A DNA stretch of 64,000 nucleotides, from the NCBI GenBank assembly GCA_024232965.1, contig JACKQF010000001.1, forward strand, positions 1,240,001 to 1,304,000, read 5' to 3'. Shown here in pieces: positions 7,916-16,727 of this stretch. The position numbers and the translations under genes are program-made. The DNA is from Verrucomicrobiaceae bacterium. GTDB taxonomy: Bacteria; Verrucomicrobiota; Verrucomicrobiia; Verrucomicrobiales; Verrucomicrobiaceae. How positions within the stretch are numbered: the stretch's first letter is position 1; the number at the start of each line of letters is the position of its first letter. Under the pieces are notes generated by a model. It searched no databases. It was not told the DNA's origin and worked only from the letters and a program-made list of their open reading frames with translations.

Positions 7916-9598
7916 TCAGGCAGACTGGCGGGCGCGAATATCAAGCAACCGCTTCATCACGTGCCCCAGATTACCAATCGACGACAGTGTGCCGAAGGCG
8001 TCGTGGACATCTCGATACAGCTCATAAAGTTCGGCGTAAACGGCCTGATTAGCCGGATCGGGCACATAGACTTTTTCGCGAACTGCACTCACCTTGGTCT
8101 GCAGGTCGGCAATGCTGCCAACACCCGCTACGGCAGCGCCAAAGATGGCGGCTCCCAGCGCACAGGTCTGCTCGCTTCGGCTCACTTTCATCGGGCGGCC
8201 GATGACATCGGCGTAGATCTGCATGAGCGTCTCGTTCTTGATGGAGAGCCCGCCGGTATTGATGATCTCCGTCACGGGCACGCCGTATTCTTCGACGCGC
8301 TTGATGATGGTCAGCGCACCGAAGGCGGTGGCCTCGATCAGGGCACGATAGATTTCGTGCGCCTCGGTATGCAGGGTCTGGCCCAAAATTAGCCCTGTCA
8401 GACGGACATCCACCAGCACCGTGCGATTGCCGTTGTTCCAATCCAGCGCCAGCAGGCCGGTTTGCCCAGGCTTTTGGCCGGACAGGGCCTTCTCCATGTT
8501 GACGAATTTTTCACCCGGCGTCGCTCCATACGTGTCGGGGACAAGGTGATTGACGAACCAGAGAAAAATATCTCCCACCGCCGACTGGCCCGCCTCAATC
8601 CCGTAACAATCTGGCAGCACCGATCCCTTCACGATCCCGCAAACACCTGGCACATCTGCCAGTGGTTGGGTGGCAGGAGAGATCATCAAATCGCAGGTGC
8701 TGGTGCCGAGAATCTTCACCAAGGTCCCCGTCTTGATTCCTGCACCAACCGCCCCCATGTGCGCATCAAAGGCTCCGACCGCGATTGCAATCCCTTCCTT
8801 GAGCCCCAGTTTTGCAGCCCACTCTGCGCACAACAAGCCAGCGGAAGTTTCCGAGGTGTGCGCTTCTGAAAAAAGTCGGTCGCGCAGATCGGCGAGCGCT
8901 GGATCGAGTTTCGCCAAGAATTCCTTGTCCGGCAGTCCGCCCCACTCGCTGCTAAACATGGCCTTGTGACCAGCGGCGCAAACACTGCGCTTCAGTGTCA
9001 GCGGATCGGTATTGCCTGCCAGCACCGCAGGAATCCAATCGCAATGCTCCACAAAACTGAAGGCTGCGTCAAACACCGAAGGATCGGTGCGGCGCAAGCG
9101 CAGGATCTTGCTCCACCACCACTCGGATGAATAGATGCCACCACACTTCGCGATGATGTTTGGCCGCATCTCCTGAGCGAGTGCGGTGATTTCCACCGCC
9201 TCCGCGTAGCCGGTATGATCTTTCCAAAGCCAAACCTGGGCGTTGAGGTTGTCTTTAAACTCGGGCAGCAAGCCCAGCGGAGTGCCCTCGCGATTGACGG
9301 GGATCGGAGTGCTGCCAGTGGTATCAATGCCGATGCCGACCACTTGATCGCCGGAAAAGCCGGACACAGCCGCGGCTGCTTGACTCAAGGCCCCGGTGAT
9401 AACCGCCTCGAGACCCGCCAAATAGTCCCGCGGATTTTGGCGAGCGACATGGGGATCCGAGGGGTCGAGCAAGATGCCCATCTCTCCCGACGGATAGTTA
9501 AAGACTGTGGATCCGACCTCGGCGCCATTGCTGAGGTCTACCAGAAGTGAGCGGCAGGAGTTCGTGCCGTAGTCGATGCCAAGTGCGTATTGAGCCAT
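7916..9598 (-). CDS. araB: Ribulokinase
   Basis: This is an FGGY-family carbohydrate kinase that phosphorylates L-ribulose (or related ketoses) with ATP. At 560 residues it has the length of AraB, longer than xylulokinases and glycerol kinases. The N-terminal phosphate motif GIDYGTNSCRSLLVD is at residues 7-21. The central stretch with VGIGIDTTGSTPIPVN and the C-terminal FGGY-type signature INTGGLSIKNETLMQIYADV also match. No isomerase or epimerase of the arabinose pathway is nearby, so it is an isolated kinase gene here. The start is ATG at 9598, where the ATPase motif follows at the normal distance. Confidence 0.92.
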   Translation of the reverse strand: MAQYALGIDYGTNSCRSLLVDLSNGAEVGSTVFNYPSGEMGILLDPSDPHVARQNPRDYLAGLEAVITGALSQAAAAVSGFSGDQVVGIGIDTTGSTPIPVNREGTPLGLLPEFKDNLNAQVWLWKDHTGYAEAVEITALAQEMRPNIIAKCGGIYSSEWWWSKILRLRRTDPSVFDAAFSFVEHCDWIPAVLAGNTDPLTLKRSVCAAGHKAMFSSEWGGLPDKEFLAKLDPALADLRDRLFSEAHTSETSAGLLCAEWAAKLGLKEGIAIAVGAFDAHMGAVGAGIKTGTLVKILGTSTCDLMISPATQPLADVPGVCGIVKGSVLPDCYGIEAGQSAVGDIFLWFVNHLVPDTYGATPGEKFVNMEKALSGQKPGQTGLLALDWNNGNRTVLVDVRLTGLILGQTLHTEAHEIYRALIEATAFGALTIIKRVEEYGVPVTEIINTGGLSIKNETLMQIYADVIGRPMKVSRSEQTCALGAAIFGAAVAGVGSIADLQTKVSAVREKVYVPDPANQAVYAELYELYRDVHDAFGTLSSIGNLGHVMKRLLDIRARQSA

Positions 9599-9648
9599 TG
9601 ACCCAAGTTAGCAAGGACTGCCTCGTGTTTGCAATCGAATGCAGCACC

Positions 9649-9687
9649 GCAGCCGAGTTTTTGTCCTGCTCTTAACTCCTCGGCTGC
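9649..9687. repeat. 9-bp inverted repeat between araB and the hydroxylase gene
   Basis: GCAGCCGAG at 9649-9657 is matched by CTCGGCTGC at 9679-9687, a perfect 9-bp stem with a 21-base loop that includes the stop codon of the hydroxylase gene (minus strand). It could act as a transcript end for that gene, but there is no following T run. Confidence 0.35.
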
Positions 9688-10247
9688 ACACAAGGCACCG
9701 CAGGCCCTGTCGCTTGGGCAAAGTGAATCTTAGAGCGTGCCATGAAGGTGCCAAGGCAGACATCCGCGAGAGGCAGGACAACGTTGAAGTTTTTGTGCAT
9801 GTAGCGGTGATGCAACAAATGATGACCGTTGAGCCTGCGGAAGAACCACGGCTTTTCCACACGGCGCTGCTTCGGCAGGTGCATGCACCAATGGATGTAT
9901 TCGTAGACCACGTAGTAGCTGGTAAAGGCCGTCACGGCGCCTGCCAGCAATGCCCAGTTGCCCGTTGAAAGGCTATACGCCAGGGAGGGCACTGCGCCGA
10001 TGATGATGAGCAGGGGACCATTCCACCACGCCATCGGGATGGTCTTGCGATCATCGTGATTGACGAGGTGGTAGGAGTGATCCGCCTTGAAGGTCTGATG
10101 ATGCACCACGGCGTGGGCTTGAAAGGCATAACGAAACGAGCCAACCGGACGGTGCATCACGTACTTGTGCAGCGTCCATTCGAAGAACGAAGCAAAGGCG
10201 ATGTTACCGAGAAGACCAATCCCGAACCAAAAAAAGAAATCGTACAT
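9672..10247 (-). CDS. Sterol desaturase / fatty acid hydroxylase family membrane protein
   Basis: This is an integral membrane di-iron oxygenase-type protein. Histidine clusters typical of the superfamily are visible: EWTLHKYVMHRP near the N-terminus, HAVVHHQTF with HSYH, EYIHWCMH, and NGHHLLHHRYMHKNFNVV near the C-terminus. Hydrophobic segments lie between them (FFFWFGIGLLGNIAFASFF; ALLAGAVTAFTSYYVVYEY). Members hydroxylate or desaturate fatty acids, sterols or carotenoids; nothing local identifies the substrate. I prefer the ATG at 10247 (191 residues); a GTG at 10283 is possible and neither has a clear ribosome-binding site. It diverges from the RlmM-like gene. Confidence 0.8.
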   Translation of the reverse strand: MYDFFFWFGIGLLGNIAFASFFEWTLHKYVMHRPVGSFRYAFQAHAVVHHQTFKADHSYHLVNHDDRKTIPMAWWNGPLLIIIGAVPSLAYSLSTGNWALLAGAVTAFTSYYVVYEYIHWCMHLPKQRRVEKPWFFRRLNGHHLLHHRYMHKNFNVVLPLADVCLGTFMARSKIHFAQATGPAVPCVQPRS

Positions 10248-10409
10248 GAGGAATAGAATGGGCGGCCGAATCGCAGCCACCAACCGTCACACTCTCCCTT
10301 CAGAGGTAGAAAGCGAGGAAACAAAAAGTTTATTTTCGCACCGAGCCGACGCCCACCCGGCGCAACCGGACTTGCGAAACCCGATCCCAGAGGCGAGGTC
10401 ACCGCATTG

Positions 10410-11498
10410 ATGACCGAAGAACCGCCCAACCTGTCTCCATCTGCGAAACCCTGGCTTGTGAGAATCCCCGAGATCTTCGAGCCCGTTGCGCAGGAGGTTC
10501 TACGCCGCATGGGGGCTGAATCGACGACGCGACTCGGACCTGATTATTACCTCATCAAAACGGCGACACCCGAGGCCATCACCGATTCCGAGGTGGCCAA
10601 GTTTGCCCGCTGGAATCTACCGGTCGATCACACCTGGCCCTGCAATGCGCGGAAGATGGTGGGTTTTATCGAAAAGGCGGCGCAGACATTGCTGGCAAAA
10701 TTTGGGCCTCGGGAACCCCAGGGGATTTTTATTGGCCAACTCAATCCCGGATCGCCCGACCGTTACTACAAGAGCCTCGCCTCTAATCTGCGGGGCCGTG
10801 TCCTGCAGCTCTTTCCAAAGTTGCAGGCCGATGCGGTGGAGGAGCAAGATGCCAATGCCGAGACGCTATTCTGCTTGGTGGGGAAGGAAGGTCTTTTTTG
10901 CGGAATGCAGAGCCCGCGTCGCTGCAATGGTCTCTATCCCGGTGGCAGCATGTATGTAGACAAAGATTCCCCAGACACCATCAGTCGCGCGGGGGCAAAG
11001 ATCGCTGAGGCGCTGCACTATCTCAGGATGCATCGCGCGCCTCTCCCTGTGGGAAGCCACTGGCTTGAGCTCGGTGCTTGTCCGGGCGGCATGACGGCGG
11101 AGTTGCTCGCCCGCGAACAACGCGTCACCGCCATCGACCGCTCGCCCTTGGATGTCCGCCTGAATGGCAGGCCGGGGCTACGCTTTGTGCATGCCGATGT
11201 GGCTGATTTCGTCCCTGCCGCCGGCGTGCTTTATGACGCCTTGCTCTGCGATCTCAATGGCGCACCGGAGGAATCACTCGCCCACGTGCAGCGCTTGGCG
11301 AAGTGGTTGCGGCCGGGTGCCTTGATCGTCTTCACGCTCAAGGTCTCCCGCGTGGAAACAATCGACGATCCCTGCCATCTCTTTCGCAAGATCGTCAAAA
11401 CGGCGGCTGCCACGGGACTAAAACTCTTCGCCCAGACGCATCTGACTTACAACCGTCACGAGTTCACCCTCTTCTTTGAAAAAGAAAACCTCTCTTGA
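10410..11498 (+). CDS. rlmM: RlmM-like 23S rRNA 2'-O-ribose methyltransferase
   Basis: A THUMP-like N-terminal half (residues about 1-190) precedes a Rossmann SAM-dependent domain of the FtsJ/RrmJ type. The SAM motif is HWLELGACPGGMTAELLAR, followed by VTAIDRSPLD, the acidic YDALLCDLNG and VFTLKVSR, whose lysine fits the K-D-K-E catalytic tetrad of 2'-O-methyltransferases. RlmM methylates C2498 of 23S rRNA in E. coli; the same target here is an inference. At about 362 residues it has the family length. The TTG at 10407 is directly before the chosen ATG. Confidence 0.82.
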   Translation: MTEEPPNLSPSAKPWLVRIPEIFEPVAQEVLRRMGAESTTRLGPDYYLIKTATPEAITDSEVAKFARWNLPVDHTWPCNARKMVGFIEKAAQTLLAKFGPREPQGIFIGQLNPGSPDRYYKSLASNLRGRVLQLFPKLQADAVEEQDANAETLFCLVGKEGLFCGMQSPRRCNGLYPGGSMYVDKDSPDTISRAGAKIAEALHYLRMHRAPLPVGSHWLELGACPGGMTAELLAREQRVTAIDRSPLDVRLNGRPGLRFVHADVADFVPAAGVLYDALLCDLNGAPEESLAHVQRLAKWLRPGALIVFTLKVSRVETIDDPCHLFRKIVKTAAATGLKLFAQTHLTYNRHEFTLFFEKENLS

Positions 11499-11507
11499 TC
11501 TGCAACC

Positions 11508-12425
11508 ATGAAAGTTTGGGCTAAAATTTGGCGCATTTTTTGGCGGGTCGCGCTCGCCATCGTGTTGGCGGCCGCATTGATCGCAGGCGCGGTGGGGTGG
11601 TATCTGCATCCCTCGATCACGGAGACACGGAACCTCGTTTACGGGCAGCGTCAGGGCAAAGATCTGGTCCTGCACGTGCTCAAGCCCGCGCACCCGAGCG
11701 GGATCGGCGTCGTGGTGATGATCAGCGGTCGCTGGAAATCGAATCCCGAAGGTTTCAGCGCTCTGCTGGTCGCGCCTTTTCTGCGCCAAGGGCAAACAGT
11801 GTTCGCTGTCGGGCACATGTCCCAACCGGATGCCAGCGTGATGGACACCGTCGAGGATGTGAATCGCGCCGTCCGTTACGTCCGACTTCACGCAGCAAGT
11901 TACGGTGTCGATCCATCGCGACTCGGCGTAGCCGGTGGCAGTTCGGGTGGACACCTCAGCCTGATGCTTGCCACCCAAGGTCGAGCAGGGGACCCGACGG
12001 CGAATAATCCGGTGGATCGCGAAAGCAGCCAGGTCCAGGCCGCCGCCGTGTTTTTTCCCGTCACGGACCTGATCAACCTCGGCCCCTCCACCGAGAATCT
12101 CCACGATGGCGGACCGCCCAAGAGCTTCCGCAACGCCTTCGGTCCCAATGGGGCGGATCTCACGGCATGGCCCAAGATCGGGCACGCGATGTCGCCCATC
12201 GATCACATCACCCCAGATCTGCCTCCCATCTTCATCGTCCACGGGGATGCGGATACCCTAGTGCCGGTCGATCAATCGATTCGCTTCCAAGAACAGGCGG
12301 CGAAAACGGGTCGCCAGGTTGAGCTGATTGTGCGCCCCGGCAAGAAGCACGGCTGGTTGACCATGCTCTGGGACATGCGTCTGATGGCGCAGTGGTTTGC
12401 CGAAAAGATGCCGCCACAAAACTGA
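11508..12425 (+). CDS. Membrane-anchored alpha/beta hydrolase (esterase/lipase type)
   Basis: This is a 305-residue hydrolase exported or anchored by an N-terminal hydrophobic segment (residues 12-32). The nucleophile elbow is GGSSG at residues 143-147 with Ser145. The acid is probably in HGDADTLVPVDQS and the histidine in GKKHGWLTM near the end, giving the order Ser-Asp-His. The layout resembles the BD-FAE/hormone-sensitive-lipase type esterases that deacetylate polysaccharides or cleave small esters. It starts 9 bases after the methyltransferase gene. The substrate is not known. Confidence 0.82.
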   Translation: MKVWAKIWRIFWRVALAIVLAAALIAGAVGWYLHPSITETRNLVYGQRQGKDLVLHVLKPAHPSGIGVVVMISGRWKSNPEGFSALLVAPFLRQGQTVFAVGHMSQPDASVMDTVEDVNRAVRYVRLHAASYGVDPSRLGVAGGSSGGHLSLMLATQGRAGDPTANNPVDRESSQVQAAAVFFPVTDLINLGPSTENLHDGGPPKSFRNAFGPNGADLTAWPKIGHAMSPIDHITPDLPPIFIVHGDADTLVPVDQSIRFQEQAAKTGRQVELIVRPGKKHGWLTMLWDMRLMAQWFAEKMPPQN

Positions 12426-12435
12426 GGCATCAGCA

Positions 12436-12690
12436 TCACTCCCCATCACCCACTTCATCGATCGCCTCATCCGCAGGCGTTTCGTCCACGGTCGGTGCCA
12501 CCTTTTGCGGCACCACCAGCACCGCGCCCTTCAGCAGGCGGCAAAATTCCTTTTTGCTCAGTTGATGCAGCGTGCCCTCCTTCGAGGCCGCGTCTTTGAG
12601 AATCTTGTAATCGATCGACATGCGCGCCCAGTGCACGATGCGAAAGTATTCGTCTCCCTTTTGCCACAGCTGACCTTGTTCGAGTTTCAT
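12436..12690 (-). CDS. Conserved-looking small protein of unknown function
   Basis: This 84-residue protein begins MKLEQGQLWQKGDEYFRIVHW. It has a compact beta-rich first half, then KEGTLHQLSKKEFCRLLKG and an acidic tail. A GAGG lies just upstream of the chosen ATG at 12690; longer versions would run into the sulfatase gene on the other strand. The composition looks coding and I recall similar small proteins in other Verrucomicrobia, but I cannot name a function. It converges with the esterase gene, their stops being only about 10 bases apart. Confidence 0.55.
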   Translation of the reverse strand: MKLEQGQLWQKGDEYFRIVHWARMSIDYKILKDAASKEGTLHQLSKKEFCRLLKGAVLVVPQKVAPTVDETPADEAIDEVGDGE

Positions 12691-12783
12691 CGCCTCATGT
12701 AATGCGCCGTCAATCGCTTGGCCATTGATTCTTTCCTGGATCTTTTGAAACAACCACGCTGGCGCTTTCGTCTCAGGCGCTGC

Positions 12784-14220
12784 ATGCAACGCCTTCTCAC
12801 CGTCTTGTCCGCCACCCTCGCTTTCAGCGGCTCCGTCTTTTCTGCTGAGGCAAAGCCCAAGCCCAATGTGCTCTTCATCGCCATCGATGACCTGCGCGAC
12901 TGGGTCAGCTACCTCGGGCATAACGCGCAGTCGCAGACGCCAAACATCGACAAGCTCGCCGCACGCGGCGTGGCCTTTACCCGCAGCTACTGCGCCGTGC
13001 CCGTGTGCAATCCATCGCGAGCCGCCCTGATGTCAGGCATGCGACCCAGCACCACCGGCGTCTATGAAAACGACGACGACTGGCGGGATGCCATTGCGCC
13101 AGAGCTGACCCTGAACATGCACATGCGCGCCAATGGCTATACCGCGCTCGGCTCAGGCAAAATCTACCACGAGGCCTACACCCGCCACCAGGATTGGGAC
13201 GACTACTTGGAAAACGAAGGCGGTCTGCCCAAGGTTCCCAAAGGTCAGAGCGATGGCGTCGGCGGCATCAAGTTCGCTCCGCTGGACTGCAAAGATGAAG
13301 ACCTCAACGACTACAAAATTGTCGATTACGCCATCGATCAGTTGGGCAAGACTCACGACAAACCCGTCTTTCTCGCCTGCGGCATTCACAAGCCCCACAT
13401 GCCCTGGAATGTGCCACAAAAGTACTACGACATGCATCCCCTAGACCAGATCGAATTGCCGCCGCACCTGAAGCCCGGCGAAGATCTCGCCGACATCCCT
13501 CCTGCAGGCGTTCGCATGGCGCACCCAAAGACCGATCACTATCCCATGGTCGAGTCCGGGCGCTGGAAGGAAGCAGTGCAGGGGTATCTGGCCGCCATCA
13601 GCTACACCGACATGCTCATCGGCCGCTTGATGGAGGCGTATGACAAGTCGCCGATGAGGGACAACACCATCATCTGCTTTTGGTGCGATCACGGCTGGCA
13701 TCTCGGCGAAAAAGAACACTGGCGCAAATTTGCGCTCTGGGAGGAGGCCACGCGCGCACCGCTGCTTTGGGTCGTCCCCGGCCTCACCAAGCCCAATACC
13801 GTCTGTAATCGCACCGTGGACTTCATGTCCATCTACCCGACCCTCTGCGATCTATGCGGCATCGATGCGCCCAAGCATCTGGAAGGAAAAAGCATCCGCA
13901 GCCTGCTGGAAAATCCCGATGCCGCCTGGGAGACACCCGCCCTCACGACCTACACCTACAACAGCCACGCCGTGCGTTCCGAAGGCTGGCGCTACATCCG
14001 CTACATGAATGGCGATGAAGAACTCTACGACGAAACCGCTGATCCCAACGAGTGGAAGAACCTCGCTGCCGATCCGGCTCAGGCCGAGCGCAAAGCCGCC
14101 ATGGCGAAGTTCATGCCTACCGTCAACAAAGACGACATGAACGGCAATCCCGGCAGTGGCAAAGACAAGGGCATGAGCAAAAAGGCCCGCAAGAAGAAGC
14201 TGCGCCAGGAAGCCAAGTGA
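12784..14220 (+). CDS. Secreted sulfatase, iduronate-2-sulfatase-like
   Basis: This is a type I formylglycine-dependent sulfatase of 478 residues. A signal peptide (about residues 1-21) is followed by the metal-binding NVLFIAIDDLRDW. The sulfatase signature CNPSRAALMSG starts at Cys75, the residue an FGE would convert to formylglycine. Further matches to the iduronate-2-sulfatase subgroup are SGKIYHEAY, ACGIHKPHMPW and CDHGWHLGEKEHWRKFALWE. It would cleave sulfate esters from polysaccharides in the periplasm or outside the cell. The ATG at 12784 gives a clean signal peptide; an in-frame start at 12718 would spoil it. The C-terminus is lysine-rich. No maturase is visible nearby. Confidence 0.9.
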   Translation: MQRLLTVLSATLAFSGSVFSAEAKPKPNVLFIAIDDLRDWVSYLGHNAQSQTPNIDKLAARGVAFTRSYCAVPVCNPSRAALMSGMRPSTTGVYENDDDWRDAIAPELTLNMHMRANGYTALGSGKIYHEAYTRHQDWDDYLENEGGLPKVPKGQSDGVGGIKFAPLDCKDEDLNDYKIVDYAIDQLGKTHDKPVFLACGIHKPHMPWNVPQKYYDMHPLDQIELPPHLKPGEDLADIPPAGVRMAHPKTDHYPMVESGRWKEAVQGYLAAISYTDMLIGRLMEAYDKSPMRDNTIICFWCDHGWHLGEKEHWRKFALWEEATRAPLLWVVPGLTKPNTVCNRTVDFMSIYPTLCDLCGIDAPKHLEGKSIRSLLENPDAAWETPALTTYTYNSHAVRSEGWRYIRYMNGDEELYDETADPNEWKNLAADPAQAERKAAMAKFMPTVNKDDMNGNPGSGKDKGMSKKARKKKLRQEAK

Positions 14221-14221
14221 A

Positions 14222-15019
14222 TCACGGTTTGCGCAGGCACCACGAGCGGTAGGACACCTCGCCGCTCTTCAGTGCCTCGTAAACGCGAGACCCGGGCACG
14301 CCTGCAAAGTCCGTGCCCAGCGGATGCAAGACCTTGGGCAGGTAGGTCTGGATCAGCGCCAGACTGCGCTGCCCATTGATCTTCATTCCGCGCAGCACCT
14401 CCGCATCGATCACCCGACTGCTCAGCACCTCCAGCGGAGCCGCCGCCATCGCAGCCTCCCAATCCGCAAACAGATCGCTAAAGCGAAAGTCCGTGTAGAG
14501 GAAATGGCCGCCCGGCTTCAGCACGCGTGCCACCTCCGCCAAGAATCCCGGAAAATCCGGGTAGCAGTGGGATGCCTCCACATTCACCACCGCATCCAGC
14601 GACGCATCCGCAAACGGCAACTTCTGCGCATCCCCCTGCCGAAAGGTCAGGCCTGGGACCTGATGTTGTTTTTGGCAAAACCGCACCCCCTCCGGGTTCA
14701 GATCCAGCCCTGTATAACTCGCCGGCTTCATCGTCCTCGTGATCCACGAGGCCCCGCCCCCATGGCCGCAGCTCACCTCCAGCACCTCTTTCCCGCGCAG
14801 ATCCACTGGGGCGATGACTTGGTGGTAGAGTTGGATGCAGGCGCGATTGGGCTCGTCCGCCGCCTCCAAGGCCAATCCCACCGGAGGATCCGTCTCATAG
14901 GCGTAGTTCAGAAACAGCACCTGCCCCTCCTGAAGACGACGAGTCAGAAAGGGATACCAGAACCGCCAGATCGTTTTCCGAATCGGGGGAATGGAGAAAA
15001 GGCGCTCAAGGAAGGACAT
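14222..15019 (-). CDS. Class I SAM-dependent methyltransferase
   Basis: This 265-residue protein has a methyltransferase type 11 core: motif I KEVLEVSCGHGGGASW, YTGLDLNPEGVRFC as the acidic strand, GDAQKLPFADASLDAVVNVEASHCYPD and EVARVLKPGGHFLYTDFR. The overall shape recalls the methyltransferases that act on lipid or polyketide products (such as those of mycobacterial glycolipids), but the substrate is open. It converges with the sulfatase gene and diverges from the AraC gene. Its ATG shares bases with a possible but less likely ATG for the AraC gene at 15018. Confidence 0.82.
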   Translation of the reverse strand: MSFLERLFSIPPIRKTIWRFWYPFLTRRLQEGQVLFLNYAYETDPPVGLALEAADEPNRACIQLYHQVIAPVDLRGKEVLEVSCGHGGGASWITRTMKPASYTGLDLNPEGVRFCQKQHQVPGLTFRQGDAQKLPFADASLDAVVNVEASHCYPDFPGFLAEVARVLKPGGHFLYTDFRFSDLFADWEAAMAAAPLEVLSSRVIDAEVLRGMKINGQRSLALIQTYLPKVLHPLGTDFAGVPGSRVYEALKSGEVSYRSWCLRKP

Positions 15020-15081
15020 GCTCCCACGGTGGAAAGGAAACCCGCCGCCACAAGTTGAAGCGGACCCGGACCATAAAAACG

Positions 15082-15110
15082 TTGCCGGAAGCCCGCACTC
15101 ATTGTATTAT
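15082..15110 (+). promoter_or_regulatory. Sigma-70-type promoter for the AraC gene
   Basis: TTGCCG (15082-15087) and TATTAT (15105-15110) are separated by 17 bases, close to the -35/-10 consensus. Transcription would begin near 15117, exactly where the preferred GTG start of the AraC-family gene lies. Confidence 0.4.
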
Positions 15111-15116
15111 CCCGCC

Positions 15117-15992
15117 GTGTCACCACCCCCAGCGAAAACGACCTTTCTTCGCAACCTGTACACGACTCCAGCGGATTGGCAGCGTGATTTGTTTTATTCA
15201 GCAGTCCGCGCTGGACACCTCGCCGCTGGCCCGGAACATCGCATCGAGCGCGAAACCTACCCCGGTCACGAACTGATCCTCTGCCTTGAAGGCCGCGGCT
15301 GGGTGCAGGTCCTCGGACGCCGTCACCAGGTGGGGAAGGGGCAGCTGCTCTGGGTCAATTGCCACCACCCCCACGCCTACGGTGCCGTCGCCCGCAACCC
15401 CTGGGAGCTCTACTGGCTGCGCATCGAAGGCCGCCCGCTGGACCGCACCGCAGAGCTCCTCAGCGTCGGTTCCCAGCCGGTCTTTGGCGGGAGCGATCTC
15501 GACCGCTTGAAGTCCGAGTTCGAGCGAATTTTTGAACTCATGGTCGGGCCTCGCCCCAGCGATGCCGCCGGGATCAATGCCGCCATCGCCGAGATCATCG
15601 GCATCGCGTTTGAGTCCCGCCTTTCCGAACCCGGTGCCATCCAGCCCGAGCTCCCGACCGCCGTCGTCCGCGCCCTGGAAAAAATGCGCCTCTACTTTCA
15701 TCAGAGCATGCGGGTCACCGAACTGGCAGACCTCTCCGGCATGAGCGAAAGCCACTTCAGCCGCCAATTCAAAGCCGCCATGGGCACCAGCCCCATCGAC
15801 TGGCTGCGCCGAGAGCGTATCAACCAAGCCAAACGCCGCCTTATCGAGTCAAGCGACCCCGTCAAAGAAGTCGCCCGCCAGGTCGGCTACTCCGATCAAT
15901 TCTTCTTCAGCAAAGACTTCAAAAAAATGGTCGGCCACACCCCCTCCGAATTCAGGCTCAAAGAAAACCAGTCCGGCTCAGCGGATGGCTGA
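15117..15992 (+). CDS. AraC family transcriptional regulator
   Basis: About 291 residues. An N-terminal cupin-like sensing domain (ERETYPGHELILCLEGRGWVQVLGRRHQVGKGQLLWVNCHHPHAYGA) is followed by a C-terminal double helix-turn-helix. The latter includes LRLYFHQSMRVTELADLSGMSESHFSRQFKAAMG and a second helix pair ending in GYSDQFFFSKDFKKMVGHTPSEFR. Such proteins usually regulate sugar use in response to a small ligand. I prefer the GTG at 15117, where conserved-looking sequence begins (KTTFLRNLYTTPADWQRD). The ATG at 15018 would add 33 unlikely residues and run into the divergent methyltransferase. A promoter just upstream suggests a leaderless message. Confidence 0.88.
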   Translation: MSPPPAKTTFLRNLYTTPADWQRDLFYSAVRAGHLAAGPEHRIERETYPGHELILCLEGRGWVQVLGRRHQVGKGQLLWVNCHHPHAYGAVARNPWELYWLRIEGRPLDRTAELLSVGSQPVFGGSDLDRLKSEFERIFELMVGPRPSDAAGINAAIAEIIGIAFESRLSEPGAIQPELPTAVVRALEKMRLYFHQSMRVTELADLSGMSESHFSRQFKAAMGTSPIDWLRRERINQAKRRLIESSDPVKEVARQVGYSDQFFFSKDFKKMVGHTPSEFRLKENQSGSADG

Positions 15993-16006
15993 ATTCTGCC
16001 CGCCAA

Positions 16007-16390
16007 TCAGCGTGGATGGAGATCCAAGCGCACCATACCCCACTCCAGAATGCCGGGTTCAGGACGGTTCGCCTGGGGGATAAAGAAGAGCTCCAGGCGA
16101 CGGTCTGCGCCACGTCGCGAACGGACCACACCCGCCCGGCGCAGGATGCGCAGATGCTTGCTCACCCCATCAAAGTCCCGCTTCAGCACCCCAGCCACGT
16201 CCGTCGCGGTCAGTGCCCGCCCGTCCGCCAGCATCTTCACCATTTGCCAGCGCCAGGGATTGCCCAAGGCAGAAAAGAAGCCCGGTGCCGTGGACGGCTG
16301 TTCGGCGGAAAAAGCACGCCCCGGCGGCAGGGCACTACGATCGGGCTCAGGACCCGCATTCACAGGTGGCAAGGCAGCGTCATCGCTCAT
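16007..16390 (-). CDS. ArsR-type winged-helix regulator
   Basis: This 127-residue protein has a single winged-helix domain at about residues 38-110: FFSALGNPWRWQMVKMLADGRALTATDVAGVLKRDFDGVSKHLRILRRAGVVRSRRGADRRLELF in order, matching the ArsR/HTH_20 pattern of a short helix-turn-helix and basic wing. No metal-binding cysteines are visible, so it is not a classic metal sensor. It converges with the AraC gene. Downstream targets are not evident. Confidence 0.78.
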   Translation of the reverse strand: MSDDAALPPVNAGPEPDRSALPPGRAFSAEQPSTAPGFFSALGNPWRWQMVKMLADGRALTATDVAGVLKRDFDGVSKHLRILRRAGVVRSRRGADRRLELFFIPQANRPEPGILEWGMVRLDLHPR

Positions 16391-16475
16391 GACCCCAATC
16401 TAGTGGAAACCCACCATTCCCCACAAGCTTTTTCTCCGACCATACTATCGGAAACCCCAGGCCTAGAGCTCCATT

Positions 16476-16727
16476 CTCGGAGCAATGAGGCGGGAATCGG
16501 GAGCTCTGAGCACCGAAGCCGACCCTCAGAGGGTCGCTAACGATGCCCCAGCCCTCGATCCCGGAGCAAGAAGGCGGAAATTCGAGGCTCAAACGGTCGA
16601 TATCGGAGCAAAAGGGCGGAAATTCGACCCTTCAAGCATCGACATCGAACCCAAAAGGCGGGAAATTGACCCTCAAACCTCCGATCTCGGAGCAAAATAG
16701 CGGGGAATCCCGCCAGAAAAATCATTC
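16476..16727. repeat. 42-nt degenerate tandem repeat array, six units
   Basis: Six consecutive 42-base units begin at 16476, 16518 (most diverged), 16560, 16602, 16644 and 16686. Typical units open with ATCGGAGCAAAAGGGCGGAA and end in a CAA...CGAT stretch. As 42 is a multiple of three, several reading frames stay open on both strands and give spurious 14-residue peptide repeats; I see no ribosome-binding site or codon pattern that favours any of them. The array fills the space between the ArsR gene and a small minus-strand gene, whose stop codon lies within the last unit. Confidence 0.8.

Noticed and set aside
12436..12921. Longer version (161 residues) of the small minus-strand protein
   Set aside because: The extra N-terminal part lies over the signal peptide region of the sulfatase gene and reads as low-quality sequence; the start at 12690 has its own GAGG.
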